From positions 120,233,183-120,297,182 of the forward strand of contig NC_081181.1 in the NCBI RefSeq assembly GCF_029867415.1: 64,000 nt of DNA. The letters are read 5' to 3'. Within the stretch, counting starts at the first letter, position 1. Each line of letters opens with the position of its first letter. The translations under genes and the position numbers were made by a program. This document shows positions 43,721 to 55,497 of this stretch, one piece after another. The notes beneath the pieces were generated by a model, which saw only the letters and a list, made by a program, of their open reading frames with translations, made no database searches and had not been told where the DNA came from. Source of the stretch: Vicia villosa. Taxonomy: Eukaryota; Streptophyta; Magnoliopsida; Fabales; Fabaceae.

Positions 43721-46050
43721 ATGATCTTTGCTAAAATCGCTTCCTTCTACTCACAATCCTCACTTTCTTCTACTCACCCAAACAACAATCTCAGAATATC
43801 TTCATCCCTTCAGGATTTCTCTTCCTATTCCCATTTGAAACAACCCCTTGAATCAGTTACACCAACAATACCAACCACTTCTCGGAAGAAATGCATCAAA
43901 GCAATCAGGCTTGTACTTTTACTCACATTGTTACTTTTACTCACATACGTGTTTTTCATGTTTGTTTTCTCTTTTTGGAATATTGGGTCTGGTAAATACT
44001 ATGTTGTGCTTGATTGTGGAAGTACCGGAACTCGTGTTTATGTGTATAAAGCTAACATTCAATATAAGAGACATAGTAGTCTTCCTATAGCAATTAAGTC
44101 ATTAGGAGATGGCTTGCATAAGAAGAAGGCTACTGGCCGTGCTTACGATCGAGTGGAAACTGAACCTGGGATTGATAAGTTGGTTTATAATGTGTCTGGT
44201 TTGAGAACTGCTTTGAAACCGTTGGTTAGGTGGGCGAAGAAGCAGATACCGGTTCATGCTCATAAGAGTACTTCTGTGTTTCTTTATGCTACTGCTGGTG
44301 TTAGGAAACTTCCTAGGAAGGAGTCTAAGTGGTTGTTAGATCATGCTTGGTCTGTGATCAAGGATTCTCCTTTTATGTGTAAGAAGGATTGGATTAAGAT
44401 TATTTCTGGTACCGAGGAAGCTTATTTTGGATGGATTTCACTTAATTATCATAGTGGTATTTTGGGTGTTACTCCTAGGAAGGCGACTTATGGGGCACTT
44501 GACTTGGGGGGATCGTCGTTGCAGGTTACTTTCGAGAGTGATCAACAAATTAATAGCGAAACTAGTTTGTATGTTAGGATTGGATCGGTGAATCATCATC
44601 TTACTGCCTATTCTCTTGAGGGTTATGGTCTCAATGAGGCGTTTGGGAAGTCTGTGAAGCATCTGTTTCAGAAAGAGTTTGGATCATTAGCCAATGCAGA
44701 TATGGATGGTAAAGATATAGAGCTCAAGCATCCTTGTTTGCAGTCTGGATACAAGGGTCAGTACGTGTGCTCTCGTTGTGATAAAAGTGGAAGTATTGGT
44801 GATGAGAAACAGTTAAGTAAGCAAGGAGGGTCGGGAACTCCGTTAGTGCTTGTTGGTGCACCTAATTGGCAACAATGCAGTGCACTTGCGAAAGTTGTCG
44901 TCAATTTGTCTGAATGGTCAAATCTCAGTCCAGGACTTGATTGCGGAGTGACACCTTGTGCTTTGCGTGATAATCTCCCTCGCCCGTATGGACACTTTTA
45001 TGTGATTTCTGGTTTTTTTGTTGTGTATCGGTTTTTCAACTTGACTTCTGATGCCACACTTGATGACGTGTTGAAAAAGGGTGAAGAATTTTGTGAAAAA
45101 AGATGGGATGTTGCCGAGAAAAGTGTTGTGCCTCAGCCCTTTATTGAGCAATACTGCTTCAGGGCACCATACATTACTTCGCTACTAAGAGAGGGTTTGC
45201 ACATCAATGATAACCAAATTTCTGTTGGATCTGGCAGCATCACTTGGACACTTGGGGTTGCGTTGTTAGAAGCTGGGAGGGCATATTCCACGGGATTCGG
45301 CCTTCGGAACTTTGAAGTGTTCCGGATGAAAATAAATCCTCTTATTCTTATTGCCATTCTGTTGTTTTCTTTTATTATCCTTCTTTGCGCTTTATCATTA
45401 GTTGGCAATTCGAATTGGATGCCAAGGTTTTTCCGGAGGCAATATCTTCCCATGTTCAGGCATGACACCGTTTCTGGTGCTTCTGTTCTTAATATTCCTT
45501 CACCTTTTAGGTTTCAGCGATGGAGTCCAATGAGATCTGGTAAGCTATTTACACAAACACTGATTTCTGATTACCCAATAATAACTTCACAGATGAACTG
45601 TTTCCAAGATGCTTACCAAATACCAATCATATGTTTTTGTTGCTTTGGGATAGATTATGCATTCTGTATATAATATACTGAAATTCCGTTTAGAACTGAT
45701 CTTTGATGCCATTTTACACCGATGATGCTGCAGTGGATGAAAGAATAAAGATGCCGCTCAGCCCAACCGTTGCAGGTTCACGTGGAAGCCCATTTGGCCT
45801 GGGGCGTGGTTTTGGTGATAACAATGGTGGCATCCAGCTTGTCGGGTCTTCTTTGTACCCATCATCTAGTGGCGTCTCACATAGTTATTCTTCAAATAGT
45901 TTAGGACAGATGCAGTTTGACAGCAGCGGTAGTAATATGGGTGCCTTCTGGCCTCCCAATAGAAGTCAGATGCGTCTGCAAAGTAGAAGATCGCAGTCTC
46001 GAGAAGACCTGAATTCCTCAGTGGCTGAAGCACACCTGGCGAAGGGTTAA
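43721..46050 (+). CDS. APY7: Probable apyrase 7 (GDA1/CD39 nucleoside phosphatase)
   Basis: Hydrolyses nucleoside tri/diphosphates, probably at an endomembrane or the cell surface. Two exons: 43721-45539 and 45734-46050 (GTAAGC...CTGCAG, phase 1), 711 aa in total. Apyrase conserved regions: ACR1 VLDCGSTGTRVYVY at 96-109, ACR2 VFLYATAGVRK at 186-196, ACR3 IISGTEEAYFGWI at 227-239, ACR4 GALDLGGSSLQVT at 258-270 and ACR5 GSGSITWTLGVAL at 503-515. Membrane segments lie at about 61-86 and 540-561, so the catalytic part is flanked by two anchors. The long Ser-rich tail with SRRSQSREDLNSS is characteristic of the apyrase 7 branch. Without splicing the frame would end at 650 aa with an unrelated tail. 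All residues look intact. Confidence 0.93.
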
Positions 46051-47273
46051 GGCATCATTTTCTGAAAATATTGGTATGATTACATATCAGACTTTTGGTA
46101 TTCCTCTATTTTCTGCAATCTGCTATAGACAACACTAGTTGTAGATTTTGGACTGCATTTATACTTGGCGGAAATTATATTTGTCGGTTATGAATTGTAG
46201 ATCGATTAAGTTAATCTTGTACTTAAAATTTTTATAGGCGCATTGATCCTGTTATTTTCTTGCCCCATCAACAAAGACCAATCTATTTCATAAAAGGACA
46301 TCTGAAAGTCCTTCAATATATTGTTTTTCGCTAAATCTGAAATTTGTAAAAGGTTTATTTCTGTCTGAGTATTTCAGAGGTATTTGTCATGGAGATAACT
46401 GAAGCTGAAGATGCATGCAGTCTGATCAGTTGATTCCAAGTGAATTCACTTCTCATGAAGCTCACTTCTAAACTGGATTCCTCCACAAGTTGCATAGCTC
46501 AAACGTCTCCAATACTATGCTACTTGACGTGTTCGAGTTCTGCCTCAGTGGTTTAGTTTTTATGGTGCTCCTAAGCTTTTGGAAGTGAAGTAAAGCATAT
46601 CAAAAGACTAACATGCAAAAGAATGGATCTGTTTCATCATATTTAGACAACATCTTAACTTTTTCTTATATCATTCCTTAGATTAGTTAACTCATTACTA
46701 CAGAGAATGTTGTCTTGTTTCATAGGTGACTGTAACCAATTGGAAAGGATGTAAACACAGTTCAATACTCATAACTTATACATCAAATATGCTATTGAAT
46801 TTATTTTTAAGTTATTAGCAACTTCTACCGTTTTAAATAAAGAGCAGTTAATTTTGAAGATTTATCCAGTATTCAAACTACCTCAGCGGAATGTTGAAGT
46901 GTTGCGTGTTGGGTTAAGCATCGGTGATTTGAAATGTTTGATGTAAGTGTCATTTACTAATGTTACTACATGGAAAAGTGTCACAAAATCAAACATATAT
47001 TTATTGTCTTGTTTTTATTGAATCGACGCTGAGCAATTCACATTCCCAATCCTAAAACTCCACTTAAATATGGTGATTAATGGCGATGTGGATCATCAAC
47101 AAAGTGTTAAATGATTTTTAAGATCGAATACACAGTAGACTATGCGACACTCTTCCAGGCTAAAAATTACTAAAGTTAATAAATTATTGAAGTTACACCG
47201 AGTTAAATTTAACTTTTTGTTTGTCAATTTTAAATTGTTTGATTTTTTTTACATTGCTAAATTGCTTGTTTGC
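46051..47273. other. Apyrase 3' UTR and intergenic DNA
   Basis: The first 200-300 bp are presumably 3' UTR. The rest is A+T-rich and without a supported gene; the frame 47142-47387 runs into the MULE end and has no domain. Confidence 0.55.
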
Positions 47274-49091
47274 ATATTTAAGAAGAATTTATATGCCACC
47301 CCTTTCTATATCTGCCACCCACTTCTAATTTGCGATATTCCTAAAATATCTTTGATATTATTAATTCAAATTTTTTATTATTTTTGAAAAAAAAATTACC
47401 GTTGGAAAAATTAGTCAAAAAGTAAATTTTCGGTACCCTTTAGCAAATTTACGGTACCCTTATTTGTGCGATACTATAAATTATTTGATTTTAACAAATT
47501 TTCGGTATCTATTTACCGGAAGTTCCAAATTTTCGGTGCGATTTACCGGAGATTTTAAATTTCTGGTACTTTTACAAAACTCATTACCCCATATAGAAAA
47601 TTTCCCAAAATTCCGATATATAAACTGCTACCGGAAATTTCAAATTTCCGGTCTGTACCGGAAATTTCTTTAAACCTGAAATTTTGGGTATGACAAATGA
47701 AGTTTTATATCTTTGCGGTCCTGAATCGGAAGCTTCAGCTTCTTCTACGGATTCTTGCAATGATCTTACACAGTACTTCGTGACAGATATGATATGTTTA
47801 CTTACTTCATATACATTTTTTTTTTGTTTTTATAAATTAATGCAGTTATGTGATTGTACGTTTTTGTGATTGTCAGATTTTTGAATCACGAGATAAGGTT
47901 CTAGAATGGGCACGTGCTATTGGAAGAACTCATGGTGTTGTTGTTGTTACAATCTGATTCGATTCCGCTAATGGAATGCGAGGGAGGAAGGATAAATTGA
48001 TTATGATCTGTGACCGAGGAGGAAATTACAAAAAGAAAAATGAAGTTGCGGCCCCTTCTGATGGCAATTCTACTACGAGGCTTAGATGCCCATTTAGGTT
48101 GAGATATGCTCAGAGTGGTATTGGTTGGAAGGTTGTGGTTAAATGCGGGATGCATAATCATAGATTAGATAAGGATATGTCAGGTCATGACATCTTGGGG
48201 CGTCTAAAAGATGATGAAAGAAAGTTTGTGAATGACATGACGAAGTACAATATGACACCAAGGTACATCGCCTCTACTTTGAAAGACAAAGACCCAGAAA
48301 ACCTCACGAGTATTACCCAGATATACCGAGCTATAGCAACATACAGACTGGGCAAGAGAGGTGCACTGACAGAAATGCAAATGTTATTGAGCCTTATTCA
48401 CCAAGAAAAATACATGTGTTGGTCTAGAAATAAGAAGAATTCAGATATTGTGGCTGATATCTTTTGGACACACCCTGACTCTGTCAAGTTATTGAATATG
48501 TTTTCTCTGATGTTGATTTTTGATTGCACGTACAAGACAAACAAGTCAAAATATTAATATTAATTTCTCCCATCTTAAAAATATGTAGAGTGATCTAGTT
48601 TATGAATGCGTTTTTTAATCGTGCAGGTACCGGCTACCACTGTTTGAGATTGTTGGTGTAACATCAACAAAACTGACGTTTTTCGTTGCTTTTGCATATT
48701 TGAAACACGAAAGGGAGGATAACTTCACATGGGCACTAGAGAGGCTCAAGGAGTTGTTCTATTCTAAGAAGTTGCTACCAGATGTCATGGTGACGGACCA
48801 GAAACTTGTATTAATGAATGTCATTGATTATGTGTATCCAAACGCGTCTCATTTGCTGTGTACGTTTCATATTTCAAAAAATGTTAGCATGAAATGTAAA
48901 GAGTATGTCAAATCAGAAAGACAAGAACATGTCATGGATCAATGGAATAACATGATGTATTTAAATACAGAAGACGAATTTGATGTACATCTCAACCACT
49001 TCGAAAGTGTATGTGGTGATATTCCATCATTTGTCAAGTATGTGAAAGAAACATGGTTAACACCATATAAGAAAATATTTGTTGCTGCATG

Positions 49092-51904
49092 TGTAACACC
49101 CCAATTCTACCCCGCAAGTATAAGCGAAAATCAGAGTGCATTTAAAAATATTTATCAAAAGATAGGATGTCACATTTCGACTTAACCAAGCAAACATAAT
49201 TATATTGCATTTAACATGGATACATAGCATTCAGAAAACACCACGTTATTCAATAACTTCCAAACTTCAACTTATAAATTAGAATCGACTTAAAAACATC
49301 TTTCATTTAACTTTATATAAATGTCAACTTAGAATACAACAACTTAAATAATAACGGCTAATCCCCCCGAGTGCTACGTATCAGAGCAATTGACACCAAC
49401 TCGACTTGCCATAAAGCAACATAAATACTTCATGAAGTTACTTCGAACATCCACAGCTAATCTTAAATACCTGCCCATTTCCCATGGTAGGGGAAATATC
49501 AACAAAGGGGTGAGATATTTTACAATATAAAGGAGTGCATGATAAATAATATAGGAGATATAGATCATACATAATTTCACCACTTTGTATCACATAACAT
49601 CTTACAACAATTTTCGTCGCAAAGCAACTTATCAATATAATACAACTTTCAAAACAGCAACAATGTCATTAATCAATTAAAACGACATATTCAAATTCAC
49701 AATTATACTATCATCATCTCAACAATTCAAACCACATAATTAACTTATGAAATGGCAACAAGTCAACAATCAACCATGACAATATATGCAATTCACAAGT
49801 AAGATTCCAACACATCACGACAAACATCTCATCATCAAGTCGTCATATCACAATAAACGTATCTTCATCAAGTCACAACAACATAATCAAATAAGACTCA
49901 AATGCAATTCACATGTGACTCGACTTATGCAAATGCATGTGGTACCATTTGGAGTAAAACTCTCATCTCAAATATTGCCACTTGGGCCATCGTTGTTGCC
50001 ATTTTCAGGCTAATAGTCGTTGTCATCTTTCAGGCTAATAGTTATTGACATTTTCAGGCTAAAAGACACTTATGCAATGGATGCGACTTAATGATGCACA
50101 TCAACAAATACCATATAAACAATACGTCGCAACATCGTCTAAATCACCATCGAACACTATCAATATAATGTGAACTTCAACAACAACAAAATCATCATCA
50201 TTCATAAGAATGCATCACTTCACAATCATGTCGCCATGTCATATCATCATACAACATTAATTCACTTCACAATACATCACAACACAACTTATCAACATTG
50301 ACCATAGGGTCTACAACAACAACGACAAATTCATCATGTTACAGCAACAACAACAATTCAACATATTGCAACAGCAACAAACAACCATCAACATGTTACA
50401 ACAACAACAATTTATCATGTTACAACAATAACAACAAATTCATCATGTTACAACAACAACAACAATTCATCATGTTAACAACAAACATCACATTACACAA
50501 TTCAAGTAACGATATAACATGATTAGTTTAACTTCTTAATTAAAAGCATATTCATTTATTATTTCATCACGATCCATCATTATCTAATCATAAGTAAAAT
50601 GCATATCATCATCTCAATAGCATTGTATCGTCATAAGAAAAACATACTTCAAGTTATACCACAACATGGTTGTGTCAATTCATAGTAAAAGGCTTACTTC
50701 ATATGTTAACACAACATAGTTCATCACTTAATTCTAATAAACATAATAGGAGACTATATCCTATGACTCATTTTATTGCATCATGGTATAGTTCATTGCG
50801 TTGGCTTTCTAAAGCTTCGAACGACGCATAAAACGGAGTTGCGGATCAAAAGTTATGGTCATTACAAAATCTGCCAAAAATGGAAATCTTCAGGTCGACG
50901 CAAGGGATTCTATAGGTCGACGCATGGATGCTTTCTACCCCCCTCGGGTTAGCTCAATTCGACCCATGAGTCGATGCAAAGGATTCTATAGGTCGACGCA
51001 CATAGTTCATAGGTCGACGCATGCTAAAGGAAAGTGGACTTTCTGCCTTTTTGGGTTGCTCAGGTCGACCCAGGCTTCTGTGTAGGTCGACCTACACTGC
51101 GTAAAAACTCATAAATCACCATTTTTCTTCCTTAATCCCCTCATACAACACCCATTAAATCATACATTATTTATGCATCAATTAACAGCAATTTAGCACA
51201 CATGTAAGGTTCCTAAACATGTTTCTAACCATGGGTTCATACACAAACATCAACAACATGATTAATGGCACAATTTCATGGATTCTATCATAAACCCTAA
51301 CAATTCCAAATTCACACATCCATGGAGAATAACATACAATCTAACCCACCATAAACATCATCACGCCAACCCTTAGAGAGTAAGAATCCCACCCATACCT
51401 TAGCAAAAACTTCACCTTCTTCAATGAAGTTCTTCCTCTTCATGTCATAGCTTTCCTTTTTCTTCCTCTTCTTTCTCTTCTTTTTCCAAATGAGTGTTAT
51501 GTCTCTAAAACCCTAACTCTCTTACTATCTTTCTTTTCTTAACTGGGCTTAACCCACAATCTAATTCTCATATTCTATATAGGCCCAATTCTTAACATTC
51601 CTCTAATTACTCAATTAAGCCAAATAACACACATAAATGAATAATCACACAACATAACAAATATTATTCCCAATAATATTCCACAACTACAAATGCTCCA
51701 TATCTTAATTAATACCGACTCACGATTGTATTTCTCCGAATAATTCGACTAATTAATCCAACCATAAACTTAACTGCTCAAATCAACATATTAATACAAT
51801 TATTCCTTTAGAATAATACCGATAACTTCCGACTTCGACTAATTCCAACGAATAAATCCTTGATGTAATTTAATTAAATAATTAATTAAATTCGGGGCGT
51901 TACA
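49092..51904. mobile_element. 2.8-kb solo-LTR-like insertion in the MULE transposase
   Basis: Starts TGTAACACCCCAATT and ends AAATTCGGGGCGTTACA: TG...CA ends with about 15-bp inverted similarity. The flanks are GCATG (49087-49091) and ACATG (51905-51909), a 5-bp target duplication with one change. Removing the insert and one copy restores the conserved transposase reading VAAWTNRV. No long coding frame. CAA-rich stretch 50305-50480. Phrases such as CTTCGAACGACGCATAAAACGGAGTTGCGGATCAAAAG (about 50815-50855) are familiar from long LTRs of Ty3/gypsy chromoviruses. Orientation is not determined. Confidence 0.7.
50890..51090. repeat. Interspersed GGTCGACSCA motif cluster
   Basis: At least seven GGTCGACGCA / GGTCGACCCA / GGTCGACCTA occurrences in about 200 bp, spaced 15-45 bp, some within a longer unit CAAGGGATTCTATAGGTCGACGCA that occurs twice. 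They lie in the middle of the solo-LTR-like insertion. Confidence 0.8.
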
Positions 51905-53874
51905 ACATGGACTAACAGAGTCACTCAGTTAGGGAAATCAACAACAAACAAATACATTCTAAAAGAAAATATGTTTATGTTTTCTATTTGTGAGTTGTTT
52001 ATTTAATGTGTCTATGATTTCTAGGGTGGAGTCTGCACATTGGAGACTGGAGAACATGTTGACGACAAGTCGTGGTGATTTATGTGCAAGCTGGGAGGCT
52101 GTGAACACAATGTTGAAGTTGTAGCTAGGTTCCATAAGAGTGTCGTTTCAAAAAAGTATCGTCAATATTGAGCATAGATATAACACTCCATTCTATTCTA
52201 AATTTCACAATTTTTTTTCAAGATAGTGTATACAAATCATTGGAAAGGAACTAGAAAGAGTCAAATCTGTTGGTGCGAGCAAGCAGAGGTGTGGTTGTTA
52301 CATTAGAACAACACATGGATTACCATGTGCATGTCAGCTCGCCGGCTACCAGATTCTAGGCATATACCTATACCTTTGGAATATATTCATGTGTTTTGAA
52401 AAAAATTGCAAATTTCAAAATATGAGGTGAGTCCTGATGAGAGCAAGTGGGATTTAGAAGATAAGTGCGAAGAGTTGAAGCGACAATCCAGTACTATGGA
52501 TATTGTGGGTCAAAGGGCGTTGAAGAAAAAAGTTTGTGATATTTCCTATCCATCCACATATTCAATGTGTCCACCGCCGGTGAAATACAAGCCAAAAAGA
52601 GGAGTTAAGAAGAGTAGAAAAAGGGAAAAAAGTGATGTGCATCGTGATCCAAGTCAGTGGGAATATGCTGAAGCTTCGCAGGGGAGTCAGACTACAAAGA
52701 GATCATGCACACAACAAAATGGGAGTCAATTGTCAACCATGCCGATTGGTAAGCAACCTTCTATCAATTCTGCAAAAGCCAAGTACTTGTCACAGTTTCC
52801 TGCTTTCTATCATCCATACATCGATGACATTTTTGATGTTGAATTGGATAGAAATTGTGGTTTCTGTTGTATTTCATTTGCATTAGGATGGGGGGAAGAT
52901 GCATGTTATGATGTTCAAAGACAACTGCATACTCAAATCCAGAAACACGCAGATTTATTTTCTAAGTTGTTCTATGACACTGTCTTTGATGTTAGTAATT
53001 CATTACTCGTAAAACACTTGGGTCTTCAGGGTAAGGAGAAATGGATGACGATTCCCGATATGGGTTACCCTATTGCTTCTAAATACAGTGTTGTTGTATT
53101 TGTTTCTCTTTCCATGTTAATGAACATAATATTTTTCCCGTTTCTCATAACTCCACCCTCATACACGAGTCGACATACGATCATTGCTGTTGGTTTTGTC
53201 AACCGTAATCATTGGATTCAGATAAAGTTGAGACCCGATTGTCCATTGCCTCCCATCACTGATCGTTGGAGGCATAATTATTCTAATAATGCATAAGCAT
53301 GGAAATCACCATATGCGGGTCGGTTCAGACATTAGGAAGAAGTGGCTAGAAAGTCAGACATTGGGAAGAATGTTTCTAAGGATGCAAAAATTGTTGTGAT
53401 GTTGTAATGATAGATATGTATGGCATTTATTCTATTTATATATTAGTACGCTTTGATATTTCACCGACATTTATTCTATGTTGTTCAAGTTTAAAAAAAA
53501 ATTAAGTCCTAGTATTATCGGAAAATTTAAATTTGCGGTAGTTTTATACACTGAATTCATATCGAAAATTTGAAATCTCCGGTAAAATTTCTGGTACCAG
53601 ATATTTCTAATTTCCGGTATTAATATTAACTGGTGATACGTACCGGATATTTCAAATATCTGGTACCGGAAATTTTATATTTCCGGTATGGATCATCATG
53701 TGCAGTAATTTGGTAAATCCAACTAAATATCCGGTACATTTGTGAAATTTCCGGTACGGAACCAGAAATTTAATAAAATCCGGTATTTTGCAGGGGTAAT
53801 ATGGTTAAAACTTATCCCTTGGGGGGTGGCAAGTATAAAAAAAGGGGTGACATGTAGATTCTCCCATATTTAAT

Positions 53875-54361
53875 AATGAGAAAATGACCATCTAACTTTT
53901 ATTTGTCTACTTTTCTCATTGTTGGCAAAAGTCCATTAAATCTGGTCTTATTCATAGGCCAAATACATTAAAGAGGACTTAGGCATGACAATGAGGTGGC
54001 GGATTTAAGCATTATCAACCCTACCCCTACCTCTCTGTATCAGCCTTGCCCCCACTTCCTAAACGTAGTTGAGGATAGCAATTGTTCCTCCGTCTCCACC
54101 CTCAACGAAAAACAGGTTTTCCTATCTCCACTCGCATAAATTGTATTTTTTTAAATGCATGTTTTTTTCATAGCAACAAAAGTCAATAATTAACAAAAAT
54201 ATTTGTCCATTTTAAGAATAATCATAATACTTAACCTTTTTCATTTAGTATGTATTTTTTTTAAATGAACTATAATTCTAATAATCTTGATTTCTTAAGA
54301 TTAAGAAGAGTAAATGAATAATGAATTTATTAAAAATAAGAGTAATAAATTACATTTAATA
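53875..54361. other. Intergenic A+T-rich DNA
   Basis: No gene or known repeat recognised. Confidence 0.5.
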
Positions 54362-54392
54362 CTAGTAAAGACCAGTGCATTTGCACGGGTCG
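54362..54392 (-). mobile_element. Helitron 3' end (hairpin + CTAG)
   Basis: The minus strand reads GACCCGTGCAAATGCACTGGTC, a hairpin with one mismatch, then TTTA and CTAG, followed by host T. Hairpin, short spacer and CTRR terminus is the 3' signature of plant Helitrons. The element would extend to the right of 54392. Its 5' TC end was not located and no Rep/helicase is present, so it is non-autonomous or truncated. Confidence 0.6.
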
Positions 54393-55497
54393 CGCAAAGT
54401 CGATATAAATATTTAATTAATATTATATAATTATGGTTAAGAAATATATATAAAAATATATACGAATTCATAGAAATAAAAGTTTCAATTATGATTATCA
54501 TAAAAAATGAACTCTCTATGCACATCACACTTTCTCACTCCTCGTCTCTTAATCTCTTTGTATTTATTCTCTTTGCTCAATTAATTTCTCAGTTATTACA
54601 ATTAAACACAATAAATCAAAGAAATGAAAATTCTACAATCGTTCATACTCCTCCTCCCTACTGTCCTCCAACAACAAAATCAACATCTCATCTCACTCAA
54701 ATTTGGATCTCTCTCATTCTTACTCGCGGTTTTCTCTCTACTTCTCTTGATAAAGAACCGAAACAAAAACTCAACAATCAAATATAATCATCCATCAAAC
54801 GCAAACAAATCTGCGAAACTTTTACAATTTGAGTAGAGTTGTGAGTCTAACAACCTTAGTGCATGTTTGGATTGGCTTCTACAAGCCCCAAAAACACTTC
54901 TAGTCCACTTCAATTTGAAAATTGGTTTTTTTTCTTTTTTGAATACTTTTTCAAAATCAATTCTTCTCCTCCAAAAACAAATTCTAATAGAAACTACCAT
55001 TCCTAGCTTTTTGAGTTTAGTATAATCAATTATACATTTATTTATATATTATTTATTATAACTCTTTTAAATTTTCCTAATTTACCCTCTTTAATTTTCA
55101 TCAATTACTTATTTTCTTTTTTATTTTTACTAGAATTTTTTATTATTTTAGTAATTATACAATTCAAAATCAATTTTGTTAAAACTATCCGAACAATATT
55201 AATTGATAACAACCACTTTTATATCATTGTATCTAAATATTCTATATATGTTTATAAAATGCCACAACTGTGTACTTTGAACTACTTTACAGTTATTATA
55301 TTACAAATATTACAAACCAAACCGTTGAATATACAGCAATCTACCTTCCTTCTCTACATACATATACATATATACTGAAAGTTGAAAGTTCCTGTGATGT
55401 CAACAACTATTCAAATCACATTCCTTCCAGTAACTCTCCCCTTTACCGCGTAAAAAACGAAACAATAATAATTGTTTCGTAAAACCGAGACAACCTT
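54393..55497. other. A+T-rich region, possible Helitron body, 3' flank of CCD4
   Basis: Frames at 54491-54836 have no known domain. From about 55260 the sequence is probably the 3' UTR of the CCD4 gene on the minus strand. Confidence 0.45.

Larger units (their letters stand above)
47690..53296 (+). pseudogene. FAR1-type MULE transposase joined to an OTU-like cysteine protease
   Basis: Exons from 47690 (MTNEVLYLC...), then about 47880-48544 with an in-frame TGA at about 47957, an 82-nt intron 48545-48626, and 48627-49091. The frame resumes at 51905 after the nested insertion. Motifs: FAR1-like basic region (LRCPFRLRYAQSGIGWKVVV), first acidic FDCTYKTN, VMVTDQKLVLMN second Asp, CTFH, then NKAESTHW (third acidic), and a SWIM finger CGCYIRTTHGLPCACQL (about 52288-52340). 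After a frameshift near 52390 the frame 52406-53296 carries the transposase C-terminus, a basic linker (RGVKKSRKREK) and an OTU-like domain with NCGF (catalytic Cys; usual DGNC is DRNC here) and NHWIQ (His). Disabled by stop, frameshift and insertion. Confidence 0.8.
47283..53865 (+). mobile_element. Mutator-like element (MULE) encoding transposase-OTU, with nested insertion
   Basis: Flanked by ATATTTAAG (47274-47282) and ATATTTAAT (53866-53874), an 8/9 match to a 9-bp target duplication as made by MULEs. The termini are related in inverted orientation: left AGAATTTATATGCCACCCCTT, right (complement) GAGAATCTACATGTCACCCCTT. Both subterminal regions hold clusters of TTCCGGTA/TACCGGAA motifs (47430-47680 and 53515-53790). 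Length is 6583 bp including the 2813-bp insertion, so about 3.8 kb originally. Confidence 0.75.

Noticed and set aside
45540..45673. Apyrase 7 ending at 650 aa by read-through of the intron
   Set aside because: GTAAGC donor and CTGCAG acceptor join to the conserved apyrase 7 tail (PLSPTVAGS..., SRRSQSREDLNSS), which the read-through form lacks.
50298..50522. Asn/Thr/Ser-rich protein frame
   Set aside because: Translation of a CAA/ACA-rich simple stretch within the solo-LTR-like insertion.
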